DNA from: Lumbricus terrestris | Taxonomy: Eukaryota > Annelida > Clitellata > Crassiclitellata > Lumbricidae | Length of the DNA stretch: 64,000 bases | Direction: 5' to 3' | Assembly: GCA_949752735.1 (NCBI GenBank) | Contig: OX457036.1 | Coordinates: forward strand, 13,777,516-13,841,515 | Shown: in pieces, positions 46,301-60,600 of the stretch | How the letters are laid out: every line of letters begins with the position of its first letter | Numbering within the stretch: position 1 is the first letter of the stretch | The notes under the pieces: generated by a model | Told to the model about the DNA's origin: nothing | What the model saw: the letters and a program-made list of their open reading frames with translations, nothing else | Database searches by the model: none | Translations under genes and position numbers: made by a program

Positions 46301-49300
46301 TACCTACCTACCTACCTACCTACCGACCCACCCACCCATCCATCCATCATCCATCCATCCATCCATCCATCCATCCATCCATACATCCATCCATCCATCC
46401 ATCCATCCATCCATCCATCCATCCATCCATCCATCCATCCATCTATCTATCTATCTACCTATCTATCTAGCTAGCTATCTATGCATGCATTTGTCTATGT
46501 ATCTCAGGAATTTATTCAGCGCACCTTCAAAATAACTATCTAGAGGCGCTCTCTACCCAAGGCATGGCCAAAGAGGAAAGTCGTGAGTAGTTTTATAGGC
46601 TATGGCATTTAAAACATATATGTATATTCAAATACCGTAATTAAAAATACATTTAAGCTTACATAATAATTATATGTGTATATATATAGTAATTAAAATA
46701 AATAAATAAATCTACATGCGTGATCTCCCAAAAGAACCTTCGAGAGTTTTTTATCCACTCCACTCGTTCCTGTCTTTGAACACCGCCTTCCACTCACCAC
46801 ATGACCCTCCCCATTAATCACAGGCCTTCCAATCAATTATTTGCGCATGAAATCTGGTGGCTCCCTTAGTTCTCGAGCTCGCAATCGACATCAACAAATG
46901 CGTTCATGTTGCGCTAGAATCAATATCGAAAAGATCGTTCACAATGCAACGTCGACTATCTTCAATGAATGGGATTACAAAGAATTTCACAAACAACTCA
47001 AAAGCGTAAAATCTTAAATATCTACATATCCTGTTTTCGCGACGCTTGAACAATTGAACGGATGTAAATATAGCTATTGACGTTTTAAATCAATGAAATG
47101 ACCACCGAATATGCGCGATTGCTGCGTTCGAACAGCGCTTCCTAACCGTGATTCGGACGCCGTGAATGTCGTGAAGATAGTCAATAGCAGATGCCACAGT
47201 GGCAACAGTGATCATGTGTCTAGGATCTATGCAATATGTACATACTCTCTGTGACTTTTAATTTGTCCTGCGGCGATGCAATGTTGGGTTTCCAGGCGTT
47301 CTTTAGGATTGATTCGAAGCTTTGGAGTTCGCTGTCCAATTCTTTGAGTTCCTTCAGTCGTTTTTATATCATTCGCGTCTAAAGTGGAGAATCAATATTG
47401 CCCGAAGAATGCTAAGCAAAGCGCTGGTGGATTAATTATACAAAAATACATTTAATTACCTACCGCACCTAGTAACTGATCGCAGGTCCAAACTTAAGAC
47501 TCGATATGCACAAACGCATTCAGTAAAAGGGCGATGGTTTAACATAGAGTTATCTCCTCTCCCCTCCTCTGTAAGGCTGTGAAGCAAACGAAAAATCCAT
47601 ATGGGTATATTTTTATAGGCCTACGTGCTTCATAGAATTAGACCTATATCCCGCTTATGGCATAATTGGGACTAGAAAATTAGAGCCACTTCTGTGCCAT
47701 TCTGTGAATATGCTATACGTACAAACTTAGCATCCTTATTTGAAAGGACTCGCGCATGTAAGAAATATTTTAGGCGATAAGTTTAAATTGAAAGAATGCT
47801 ATTGATAAAATCCGTGTCTCTAGAGTCTAGACAGATGCTGCTTATGTACGAATGAAGGTCTTTGCATCCCACCAGCTCCTCGGGGTAAAGTCAAGATTCG
47901 TACCACAACTCACATTAATACAACCCGATTTTCCAAATTGCTCCAATTATAGGCCTACTCCTCAGAGCAGACTCACTTAGCTACTTGCAGGTTTCAATTA
48001 TATGCGCCCATGTCGGTACCCAGGGGCAGGGGTTAGACAGTCCCGAGCGAAACGAACCCCAAAAATGTATGCCTACGAACAAGCATTTTTCGATCCCCCT
48101 AATATTATGTCTTAATGTAATTTAATTCGAGGTAATAGGGTGTAATCCTGAACTTAGATAGCACGTTTTAACAGGTATAACTCCATAAGAGTATAGAAAC
48201 TACTAGCTGCGTCAATGTCATCAAGATCTTTGAGCAGACGAATACTAAAGGACTGATTGAAGTTGGACTACATTTTACAGTCGTGTAAATAAATAAATAA
48301 ATAATTATAAAACTGGATTTCATACTAAGTGTCGTTATATGGTTTCAAGATAACCAACTGTTTGGTTTCCTTGAGACTAAGCAGTGTAGACCAACGTCTC
48401 GACTCAAACGTGTTTTTATTAATAAATTTCAACACATGAAACATATCATGAACATTCTCGATCCCCGTCTGTCATTCAAGCATTTCCTTTCCAGCGGGTG
48501 CGGATGTATTTGTGATCGCTGGTAAAAACACGACTCAGAGTTCTACTTTGCTCAGAGCGTTTTCGAGTTTAGCAGTGGACGGAGGGGTCAGCACCGTTTC
48601 CTGTGCTCGAACAACCGTCATGTACAGTCCCTGGTGGTCGGTTGATATGGGGCAGACCACAACCGTGGGCAGGGTCAATATTACTACTGCACTTAACCAG
48701 AGTAAGTAGTTTCGAGAACGCGTCATATTATAGTAACTTTGGTATATAACCTAAGCTTAGGCCTACGTGTTGTAGCCTAATGATCACAAATGCATTTGTT
48801 GAGTAGGCCTAATTATCTTCTGAACTTTAGAAATTAATTTTGTAATGGAATTGGAACAATTATAATATGCTGGTAAGAACATGCAGCAGTTACCCTCCAG
48901 AAATCATTATGACGCTGAAGGTAAATGAATAGTCAATGAATAGATAGCCGCAAGCGAAACCGGTCAACAATCTAAATTGAATGGTGACGACCTCAGTTCA
49001 AGTCTGACTAACAAAAGACAGCTGTTACATTCTTATTATCATCCATCAAATATAAATTGATCTTTGTATTAGATAATTACTGATCACATTGCGTCTTAAT
49101 TAAATTGAACGATGTCATTCATAATAGGCCTACAGGTATTAAACTTAATAAATAGAGATGTTGCCGAATACTTTAATGGCGCTTAAGCATAGCGTGTCAA
49201 GGACTAGACTAATTATTTTTTAGGCCTGAGTGATTTTATGGTCGGCGTGACTAATGTCGATCCCACCGTGACAGCTCCCTCTCCAGGACTCTACTCAGTC

Positions 49301-51043
49301 TGCCAAGATTTTCAAGGGAATGTTCCCATTGGAACCACAATCAGTCTGCCTTGTGATGGCGACACTCTCCCTGGACGATACTTGATCGTCCATACGCCAT
49401 TCATCAATATCTCGTTGGCATTGTGCGAAGTGACAGTTGACGCAATATTGACAACCCCAGGTATAATTATTATCAGGTGCTATTTCCATTTTTACCACCA
49501 TAACCTTCATCAGCATTACCAATATCACTACCATAATCGTCACCATTATCACCATTATCATTGCAGTTGTTTTTTCATTATTATCAATTTTTCTTCCGAG
49601 GTAGTAGGTATCAGTCAGATTATAAGAACAGAAAATTGGAATAAAGATTCTCATGCTCCACAGTGCTGCTAAAAGATGCTACTAAATATCACGGCGTTAT
49701 TTTTACTATTAGTATAATTGCTAATAATAATACTATTAGCAATTATAGTAATAGTAATAATACTATTGTCACTGCTGCTGTATTATTGTTGGAAATCAGG
49801 GTCATGGAGTTTAATTTTTTATTTGAGTGACCGTCCCCGTGTCTGCTTGGGTATCTGTGTCTACCGCTAGCCTACGGGGGCGTGGCCTAATGTCTACCGC
49901 TGGCCTGTGTCTACCGCTGGCCCGTGTCTACCGGTGGCCTGCATGGGCGTGGCCTCGTGACACACAAATACGAGTGCGCGCGCAGGCACTACAGTCGTCA
50001 TCGAGGGAAACAGTCATCGAACACTACAGTCAGCGATCCAGTCAGTCAGCGAAGAGAGAGTCAGCGATCCAGTCAGTCAGCGAAGAGAGAGTCAGCGATC
50101 CAGCAGTCATCGAACAGTCGATCGAGGGAAACAGTCATCGAGCGAATCGCCGAGAAACAGTGGAAAGACGCGTCGGTCGGCTGTTGCGGGATCGAGTCGC
50201 AGTACAGTCAGCGGGTGATCATCTGGAGGAAAACGCTTTGGAGAGCGCACGACGATTCGGCGACGCTACCGAAATTCAGCGTCTGTCGACGAAAGGTTTG
50301 GAGGCCTTTGCTGTGCAACTGCGACGCCTGGATTCGAAGCCTGACCTGCGACGGAAGGTCTGGTGATCTCTGCTGTGCAACGCCGACGATTGGAATTCGA
50401 CGCCGGTGCTACTGACGTATTCGATTGGGATCCGACGCTGACGACGACGAAAGGTTTGGAGACCTTTGCTGTGCAACGCTGTCGACTGGGGTTCAATTCC
50501 TGACCCGCGGTCGTGCTCTTCTGGAATCCGACGCCTACAAACGACGGAAGGACTGGTGATCGTCGCTGTGCCACGACGAACAGGATTCAACGCCGGACCT
50601 GCCAACGCTTCCGACCGGGTGAGCGCAGTGGTTCAGTTCCTGTCTTCGACGACGCCGACTCGGGTTCGAAACCCGACCCGCTTCACAGACTTTCTGCGTG
50701 CGCTGGCGAGGCAGCGGTGATCTACACGACGACGACTCGGCGTTCTGCATTGACAATTGCTGTGAACAGTGGTGCAGTGGTTTTGGGACAGTGGCGCTAC
50801 ATGAATAGCTCCGAACATTGCTCCGAACTTGCTCCGGACTTGCTCCGACACTGGCGCTATAGAAGTTGGCTGAGGACTGCTTTGCGAAGTTCTTCTTTGA
50901 TTGTCGAATAAATGTGTTTCAAGCCTGACTGGCTAGTCGTCAATCTTCAGTTGACGCCGGACTACACTGACGGACATCGCCTTGAGGACTAGGGTTTGGG
51001 GTTCGGTTCCTGGTGGTATTTGCCCAGTCCTGGTCGTCCGCTA

Positions 51044-51104
<61 letters not shown>

Positions 51105-52823
51105 GTCATTATTATTATCAAATATTATATTTTTACCTCGCGGTAACCGTGATCCATTGATCCCTCAGGGTCTTCGACATTAGCCTAACTAGGAAATTAT
51201 TATCGTTGTTATTTTATTTTTATTATTACTATTATTATTACTATTATTATTATTGTTATTATAATTAATATTATTAATTTATTATTATCACAACTATGTT
51301 TGTTGCGTTCCTATAAGCTTATACCTCGAATCTCATCCGAGACGTGGTTAGTCATTGAGCAGCTGTAGCTACCCTGAGATACAGCCGGTGTCATGAGCCA
51401 GAATCACGACAACGGGTGAAAATGTTAACAATGGGAGAAAATTCTAGGTGTCGCAGACAACAGCATCCACAAAGCACCCTTCATTATTCAGTTACAAGCG
51501 TATCACGATGTCACTTCACTGTATCTGCAAGTTATAATTATAGATATGTATGAGTACTTGTTATACCACATTATTATATTCTGGGTGAGTATGAATGGTT
51601 TTGACGATGACAAGTCTCCCAAACACCTCTTCTACTCGTGCTTTCGTATTTCACTGTTCACAGATCCTCAGAATCCGACGGCACCCAGTGTTGACCCGCG
51701 TCTTTTTACATCAAGAAAAGGTAATGAAGCGCGATTTTCATCAATTGTATACGAAACAATTATAGTTCACACCTTAACATCCATCAGCAGTACTAGCCTT
51801 AAATTGCAGTATAATCTCTATATAGACTAATACAAAACCAACAGTTGGCATTCGTCATCGTCATCAGCAAACATGGGCTCAACGCCCGTATGTGTCTGAT
51901 GCCATCTTCACTAGGCTCTTCCATCGTCCTCTGTCCATTGCGGTGTGGCTCGGCTCTTGGAGCGATGCTCTGCCACATCCGGTGATGTCGTCTAGCCACT
52001 CTCTGCGAGGTCTTCCGCTCTTATTATTTTGCACCATCCATTCCTCCGAACATTAGCGCTTTGATGTTTCTCTCGTCGCTCATTCTACAAAATTATAGTG
52101 TCCAAACAATCCTAGCTTTCTCTCGATCGGTTTCTGCATGATGTTTTCTTCTAGGTGTATTCGTCTGTACAGCTCAGTGTTGCTAACTTTTTTATGTCCA
52201 TGTTATCTTCAGAATTTTTCTATAGCACTTTCTTTCGAAGGCCAATGTTCTTTGTTCCGCATCCTTTGCTATCGCCCAAGCCTCACATCCGTACAGCATA
52301 CAGCTGAAGACACACGTCTGCAACACCCTAATTTTTGTGTCTGTCTTTATAGACTTGCTTTTCCAGATTTTGTCCATCGCTTTCAGCGTTGTTGTGGCCT
52401 TTGCTATTCTAACCAACATTCTTTCCTACTGTCCAGATCGTGTGTCATGTTGCTCCCGAGGTATGGGAACTTTTCAACGTTCTCCAGTTGGTTCCCATCT
52501 ATGACTGGCTTCTTTGTAGGATCCTTCTCATCAAATACTAGTGGTTTCGTTTTTTCAGAGTTCATGGTAAGACCATAGGCTACCTCTTCTCTTCCTCATT
52601 CAGAGTCCGTGTTGTGTCCTCTAATCTCTGCTCGTCTTCGTCTATCAGGTCAATGGCATCGGTGAAGCAGTGATTATTGAGTTCTATGCCACTGATTTCC
52701 ACCCCTCCCTCCTTCTCTCTGATCTTATCCAGGAATCTTTCCAGAAGTACAATGAAGGTGTTTGGCGATATGGGATCCCCTTAAAAAAGATAATAATAAT
52801 AATAATAATTATTATTATTATAA

Positions 52824-52866
<43 letters not shown>

Positions 52867-55800
52867 AACAATAATAATAATAATAGGGCCTAATAATAAT
52901 ATAAAGTTACTTAATTCTTTAATTAGACATAATATACGTTAATCAGATATTTTAATTTAAATATAGAAAAATTCTGTTTCAAGTCTTCAACCAAATCCAT
53001 GCACCCATAGATCAATGTAACACTATCAGTATCTGCATGATCCATGAAAATTTAATGATTACCTCCGCCCGCTGTTATGTAGCTAACTGGCTTGGATCAT
53101 TTATGTTGCCCTTGCATTTTCAAGGTTGCAGACTAACTCAAGCAGGAGAGGAATACTCTGGAATTGTCGATAGCACAAGGTCGGGCATACCATGCCAGCC
53201 GTGGTCTGGAAATCAATTTGTAAACGGCTTTACCACTTTTCCGGAAGGGACTCCCACCGGGGCTGGCAAAAAATGTCGCAATCCGAATAAAAGTTTGTTC
53301 TTTGGCGGTGTCTGGTGCTACACGAACGCAACAAATCCTTATAGCTTTGAACTCTGTGCCGTTCCTCTCTGCGGTAAGCACGGTCACTTTCTATTTGAAA
53401 GTTTTTTTAAACATTTTTATGATAATCCAGCATCTATATAGTGTCACCTCTATTGTTGGCGCGGTGGTGTATTATAATAGTAGTGGACTTTGTGCCTTGG
53501 AGCCGGCAGTTTGCGGGTTCGAATCCGCGTCAAACCGTCAATTCGTGTACGAACCCTAAGCAAGTCCTTCACTTGCAATTATTGCTGATGCGCTTCGTCG
53601 TGAAACTCCGATTTAGTGTCTGCGCTGTAGCCGGGAGCGCCTCTGAGTAGAAAACTCGACGGGGCGCTATGACAAGTGCTTATTCGTATACATACATGTA
53701 GGACCTACACTACTAAAAGAAAAAAATATTTTTGGCGCTCAAAGCGCTAGCCCGCGCGATAATATTAGCCTACATGTCATTATAGAAACAGGACTTGCAT
53801 CCTTAACAAAACAATGCATCTAGAAGAGTCACCTCACGCACCCACGCAGAACCCCACCAGCGGATTCCAGTTGACAGTTGACAATTTGCATCATGTAAAT
53901 GTATTCGTGAATTTGAGGTATATATAGATCTATGTACATCTATAGGCCGGTGACACGAAAGCTATCCGGGGGAATGAATTAATCTAACCCCCCGGATGGA
54001 ATTAACCGGTCTATGCTATCCGGGGGGGATAAACCATTCTATCTCCTTTATTTAGAAAAATTCGCATAATAAAAAAGTTACGCTGTAATCAAAATTTTAA
54101 GTGACTCTAATTGTGTTAAGTGTCCTAAGCAATGCTCAGATAAAAGCAACTCGAATTTATTTAGTGGCTCTGAGTGTTCTTAAGTGTTTTAAATGTTTTA
54201 AGTGCTCTAAAAACAGGGCAAACAAATTATCTAGTAGCATAATAGTGTCATTGTTCAAAATAAAGCCGATGAAAATTAATTTGCAAAAATAAATAGCCCC
54301 TACTGTAACGCGGATGCGGTTTTTTCGACTTTTTTAATTTGGAGGATACAGTTAATACGGGGGATACTCTATTTCGTGACACCGGCCGATCGCCATTTTA
54401 AACTTGCTGTAGGCGCTTCCCACTTGATTAGGCTTCATTAGGATTTCCCATTTTATTAGGCTAGGCTTGATTGGTCTTCCCATTTGATTATAACCTATAT
54501 ACAAAGGCCTACAACGACGTACAACGTGCAAAACAATGGCAAGCTTAAGTTGGAAATAGATTCTATTTCAAAAATTGGATTGAGGGGCACTTGCCCTCAC
54601 TGGAAATTGGCGCCACTATTTTGATACCACTTTTTGATTTAAAATAAGTTTCTCCGCACTGGCAATTGAGATGCAACACCCTAAAATCTTAAGCCACAAT
54701 GCACGTATGACTAACACATTGAAAATGAGCAATTTTATTGAGATGGCAGCCTAAAATCCTACTATTACAGAATGGAAATTCAACATATTTTAAACACTAG
54801 GTAGGGCACATTTATTGAAGTCTTAAGCCATCTTTTTCATAAGAGAATTATAAGATTTTTTAATATTACAGCCTAACATACTACTATTGCAGTGTGAATA
54901 TTTTAAACATTTCGAAGTGGGGAGGTGGCAGTGGCACGTCCCCTCCCCAAACCCCTTTCTTTGCTCGGCACCTCGCGCCTCGAGGATCGTCCTTCGGGCC
55001 CTTCGATATGGAACAACCTGGTTGTGGTTATACGTGCAACTGCGTAGCCTATCGTGCCTTGCCCAATTCGAGCACCAGGTTCGTGTATGTAATAGAAACT
55101 ACCATGTAAATCTCTCACCCCTATACATGTAAGTCGCTCAGAAGATGGCGACTGTGAACTGAGCAGTAGAACAAGTGGACTTCTTGCATTGCTGCCATAC
55201 GATTAAATTCGACTTCCTTCAAACTTGCTATGATCTTTTATTGCGCTGCGTCCGCTGGAAACCCATAATTATTACTATTGAAATAGATACAAGCAGAAAA
55301 AATTTCTACTTTCTTCAACAAATAGGTTCTTGATTTTTTTTCCTTATGAATATTCTTTTTCTATCTCTGTAATCAAATGTATTTGATCATTCGAAATGTT
55401 CCATTTCCCAAAGTTAAAGCTTTCCAGGGTTTAATGTTCTAATAAAAACAACTCAGTTAAGACAAACATTTTAGATTCATCACTGTGTTGTGACTTGAAA
55501 TGGAACGTGAAGTGAGGTTCATAGGGCACCAGGTGTATGCTTTGCATTGGCCCCATTTTTGACCACGACCGGCCCATTCACTCAAGTATTAATATAACAC
55601 GTCTTCAACGAAACTGCTCAGATGGGCTCCCGACTCCAGCACGGTTGAAAACTACTTTTTTCGAGTGCTAATAGAATGTGTCATATAGTGTGACCTAAGG
55701 AGCAGGCGCACAGAACAGGCGCAGTGCAATACATTTACACACCATTGTATGCTGTTTTTCCAGCATGCACACACTGGGAGAAGGTCGTCGACACGTATTC

Positions 55801-57430
55801 CCCGATGGGTAGATACTTTACAAATCACAGCACCGTCGACGATTGTCTGAGCGCCTGCATCAGTTTGTACAGTGACGGTTCGGTCAATTGCATAGGTGTA
55901 GACATTAGCACCGATCCGCTTGGGTGCTGGTTCCACTTCAATGATTCTGATCTGCAGTCGACCGCGGTTCAGTGGAGCGGCGTCACGCAATACCGCAGGG
56001 TTGAGAACTGCTCATCAGATGGTGAATTTCGCATTTTAAAAATAATTAGAATTCTTTTAAATTTTCAAATCAAATTCGAAATTTCCTTTCGTTTTGCAAA
56101 AAATAATTAACGTTTACTGAAAGCAACGTCAGTCTGGAAGTGTAATAGTAGGGCAGTCCGCGCAGCCCTTCTCTAAAGTTACATGTCCACTGCTGCTTTT
56201 GGAATTTAGATAAATTGTTTTTGGTATTGTGATAAAATTATAAATTAAGAATATTGAGAACTAAAATAAACTAAATTATAGACTTGTAGCGAATGGTAAG
56301 GTTTGGAAAAGTTAATAAAATCAGATTATGTATAGAGAATTAGAGATCAAAGGTGAGGTTTCGGAAAATTATGTATCAACTTCTATAGCGCCATGGTATA
56401 GGCTACCGTATACTTCACAGAACGTCAACCGCTGGCGCTATAAAACTGATGTGTAATAAAATTGATATAAAAAAACTGATGTGTAATAAAGCTAATACAC
56501 AGACCAAACCGATAAACAGCCCAATGTGTATAATCAATTTGAGAAACCAATTCTTAAAGTTGACAACTGAGCAATCAGAACATCTGGGCAGAACCAACCG
56601 GCACACAGAAATAGGTTCAAAGTCTATGTCCATTGTCCAGCCGCCGATAAAGTGGAACACCTGGGAGAGCTCCAGTTCACTGAGATTTTTTCAATGTAAA
56701 TTTCTATTTGTTTATTGGTCCAATAAAAACAAACGGACAAAGGCTCATCTACAATGAGTAAACACCGTGATTAATTGTAATTGACATTAAGTATTATGAT
56801 TATATATAAAATATATATATTATACATAATATAATAGTATAGTTACAATCCTTCCCGGATGTACTTTAGGACGCAATAGGCTACCAGATGGGAGTGATCC
56901 AGCTAGTTGGGGTCTATTTACAAATATCGTATTCACTGCTACTTGTTGTTGCGCTATAGAAATTGTCATCGATGATCAGGCTCTGAATAGTGTGGCAACG
57001 TATCAATCAACCTCGCGGCCCGGTTATGAGCCCGATAAATCAATCGACGGTTTCACTGCCTGCTACGGATGGATCTGTAGCTGCACATACTTAACCGACC
57101 TCAATCCGTGGTGGGCGATCGACCTCGGTGCAACCTTTCAGATAACAACAGTTGCCATCTCAGGCGTTGCCCCTTTTACTGGTAGGCTATTCATTTGCTT
57201 CTTGTTGTAACATAGTTATATATCTCTTTTATGGAGCAAATTGTAATTATAATCGCGTAGTTTTTTTAAACAATTTTCGGAGATCGGATGTAAAATGCAT
57301 GATTGTCAGGATTATGTATTTTATAAAATCGACGAAATTAATGCTCCGTACATTATTGATTGAGCGAATCTGTACAGCACTTCTTCAACAGGACTACTCA
57401 GAGGTGCTCCCAAAGTCAGTGTCGTCATCG

Positions 57431-57501
<71 letters not shown>

Positions 57502-57502
57502 G

Positions 57503-57544
<42 letters not shown>

Positions 57545-57592
57545 ACATCAGCGATTCAGCATCAACATCATCATCATTATCAGCAGCAGCAG

Positions 57593-57629
<37 letters not shown>

Positions 57630-57634
57630 ACCAC

Positions 57635-57670
<36 letters not shown>

Positions 57671-60600
57671 GAGTTTTATGGGTTCTCGAGTTGACTATTG
57701 CAATATTCTAGTATCGTCTGTCTTTCTACGCTTTGTCTCTCTTTTCTTCAGTCGATGCATAAACCAAACGGTATACGGATAGACTGATTGTCTGACTCAT
57801 AGATTGAGTATTCGCATATTACGAATATTAAGATTTTCAAATATTCACGAATACTAACGAATATTAAAACTGCCAACGAATATTAGGCCTATATTCGTAA
57901 AATATTATGTTATTTCAAGAAATTCTTTATTCTTGTTCTTTGAAGAAATTATTTATTCTTATTATTCTTAATTTTTATTTTGTTATTTAGAATAATGTTT
58001 AACTTTTACTGAATGAATTGTACAAAATTGAGTTAGGTTTGTATCAGCAAGTGACAATAACTTTAATAGATTTATTATTAAAAACTTCAAGGTCTCTGCT
58101 GGGTCTGGCCAATGTGGCTATGCGGCATTCATATCCCATTCGATACTTAATGACAGTTAATGTTGGTCACTTTGTCTGACTTCTGACCATCCTCCCGGAA
58201 AGAAAAGAGGCAAAGCCACCGATGGCAGTTGGCAAGTAGCAGCAATAGCAGGCCTTTAGGCTAAATTAGAAATAAACTTTAACTGCCTATAATAGTAACT
58301 GCAAATTGATAAAGTTGTTTTATATCAGTGTAGCAGGATGAGTAAATATCAATGCCAACGCAGGAAATAATAGTGCCAGATTACAAGCAAAAATTATCCC
58401 GATCTCAGCATATTAAGCGCATCGCATATTTTAATTCAGCCTTGCCCTGAATGCGGGTGAATGTCATGGAGACATACAGAAACTTAAACTGCGTTACCGG
58501 ATAACATTGCGGTTTCGATGGTTAACGAATATTTACGAATATTTACGAACATTAAAAAATCTTAATATTCACGAATATTTACGAATATTAAACCCAAAAG
58601 TCACGAATACTCAATCTATGGTCTGACTTCCCTGACGCTCTTAGATCTCTATGTCTATGTTTAATGAACTTCATTGGATCCTCACATTGCTCGCATGCGA
58701 CTTAAAATCTCACGCTTCAAGGTTCAGCGATGTCTTACTCCAGAAAAATCGTTATGTTATGTCGCTTAATGCAAAATTATTTTAAGCTCTATAATCCATA
58801 AAAATAATGCGAGGCGCCGTGGTGTAGTGGCATTTTCGGTCCCTTGGAACCGGAAGATTGCGGGTTCAAATCCACCTCAAGCCATCGCCTTGGAACCCTG
58901 AGCAAGTCCAGTTGCAATTGGTCATGCAGGCCGGGGGCGGAACTCCGATCCAGTGTTAGCGCTGAAGTCGGGAGCGCCTCTGGGTAGGAATCTTGACGTG
59001 GCGCCATCGATGATGCGTACATATAAAAAATTTCGTTTTTAAGGTTTCGAGGCTTCAAACGTGATAATAGCTGTCACAGATTTATCTCCAGCCATAGTCC
59101 CTCCGTCGCCGACGACTTACTCCATCTGCGCTACTCTCCTGGGAACCCTTGGTCTCGACCAGACCATCAGTTTCACCTGCTTCGATGGACCGCCACTGAC
59201 CAGATACCTGGCTGTTCAGCTACCGTTCACTTTCGGTTTCTTGGCATTATCTGAGGTCCAGATATATGTCAATCAAACAGGTACGTTGCAGACTTCATGC
59301 ACAAATACTATGGCAGAATGGCTGACAATAACTAACACAATTCGGATATATTATGTGTATATATACCTATATATATTAGCCATATATATATATATAATAT
59401 ATAATAATATTAGCCATTAGCGTGATTTCTCCATAGAAGAAAGAGGGTTCGGTCGAATACCAAACAAACGGTAGAACAAAAATGAGAAAGTTTAAGGGAA
59501 ACTTTGCCGCACCGTAACTGCTGTAGAACCCACACATAACGCGAAGGTGTAGGCTACCCAGTAGGGCCTACCCACCCCCGAAAGTAGATGGTAAAAAGTG
59601 AGCAATCTGTCTCAAAATATATATGAGCATATATATAACCGTAGTCAAAGATATAATTATATACTAAAAAATGTTTGTTTACACATGTAGCCTATAATAT
59701 ATTTCAGTCAAATCAATGGAAAAATCGTTGTGCAGTATTTACTTGTTGAGTTGTCTATTCACTGGAGCGTTTAGTCTGCGGCCAACGATTGCGAAATCAT
59801 TGCTTTCACTGTTGAACAATGGAGCTCTACTTAACCCTTGGTTGTCGAATGCGAAACAGAGACACGGGGAAAGAGATCCAAATTTATTTGCCATATATTT
59901 AGACAAAGTCCTGTCATCGTGCCCTTAGGAAGTTCATGCATGACCATTATTCCTATAGGTCTATGAGACCCTTATCGACCCTCTGCGGGTCCCATCGACA
60001 TGCTAAGCCCATAATGAACAGCGGCCTATAATAGGCCTATTATTCTCTTGTTGGATTGCTGTGGTCTTGTTAGCACCTCAGCTAAATGATCTTTTTAAAG
60101 CTTAAAAGATTTTCCAGAGTCGTCTCAATTTTACTTATTGCCTTTTCTCTCCAATGAACCTATTTTTGTTCGTCCGCAATCAACTCTGATCATTGATTTT
60201 ATGCATTTCTTTTTCTTCTTCAGTGATGTCATCGCCACCAACACCAACCGCTGCAGCGCCAGTATCTCAAGTTTCAGGTGAGCCTATGCTTTTGCTCAAA
60301 AGGGGCATACAATAATCATCAAAACACTGACTAATAATATTTTGAGGAAACCCTTTTTCTGCAGCAGCCGTAAAAGTAAATTGTGATAGGGTGTGGTTTG
60401 GTATAGGCTACGCAATCGTTTGTTTATCAGGCTTATCTCTAGTGGATTCATAATAGCTTCTTGCATTTGCAGCAAATGTTCTGATAAGTTGTTCTAATGC
60501 CTTCAAAGCAAATTTAATTTGGACGTAAAATTAAATACATTTTCAAATGTTCATGCTACATTGCAAATTCTAACAATTAATATGGGCGTATATGTATGCA

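Noticed and set aside
49827..50911. Several 100-180-codon frames
   Set aside because: They lie in the GC-rich solo LTR on both strands, overlap one another and have no motif.
53456..53530. tRNA gene
   Set aside because: B box is good, but the acceptor stem does not pair and an insertion breaks the A box; body matches the other SINE copy.
57152..57782. Poly-Ser and poly-His frames over 500 bases
   Set aside because: Products of the (CAT)n microsatellite in an intron.
59716..59928. Frame with a hydrophobic start (possible signal peptide)
   Set aside because: In intron 8, no donor in a useful phase and no domain; the exon chain does not need it.
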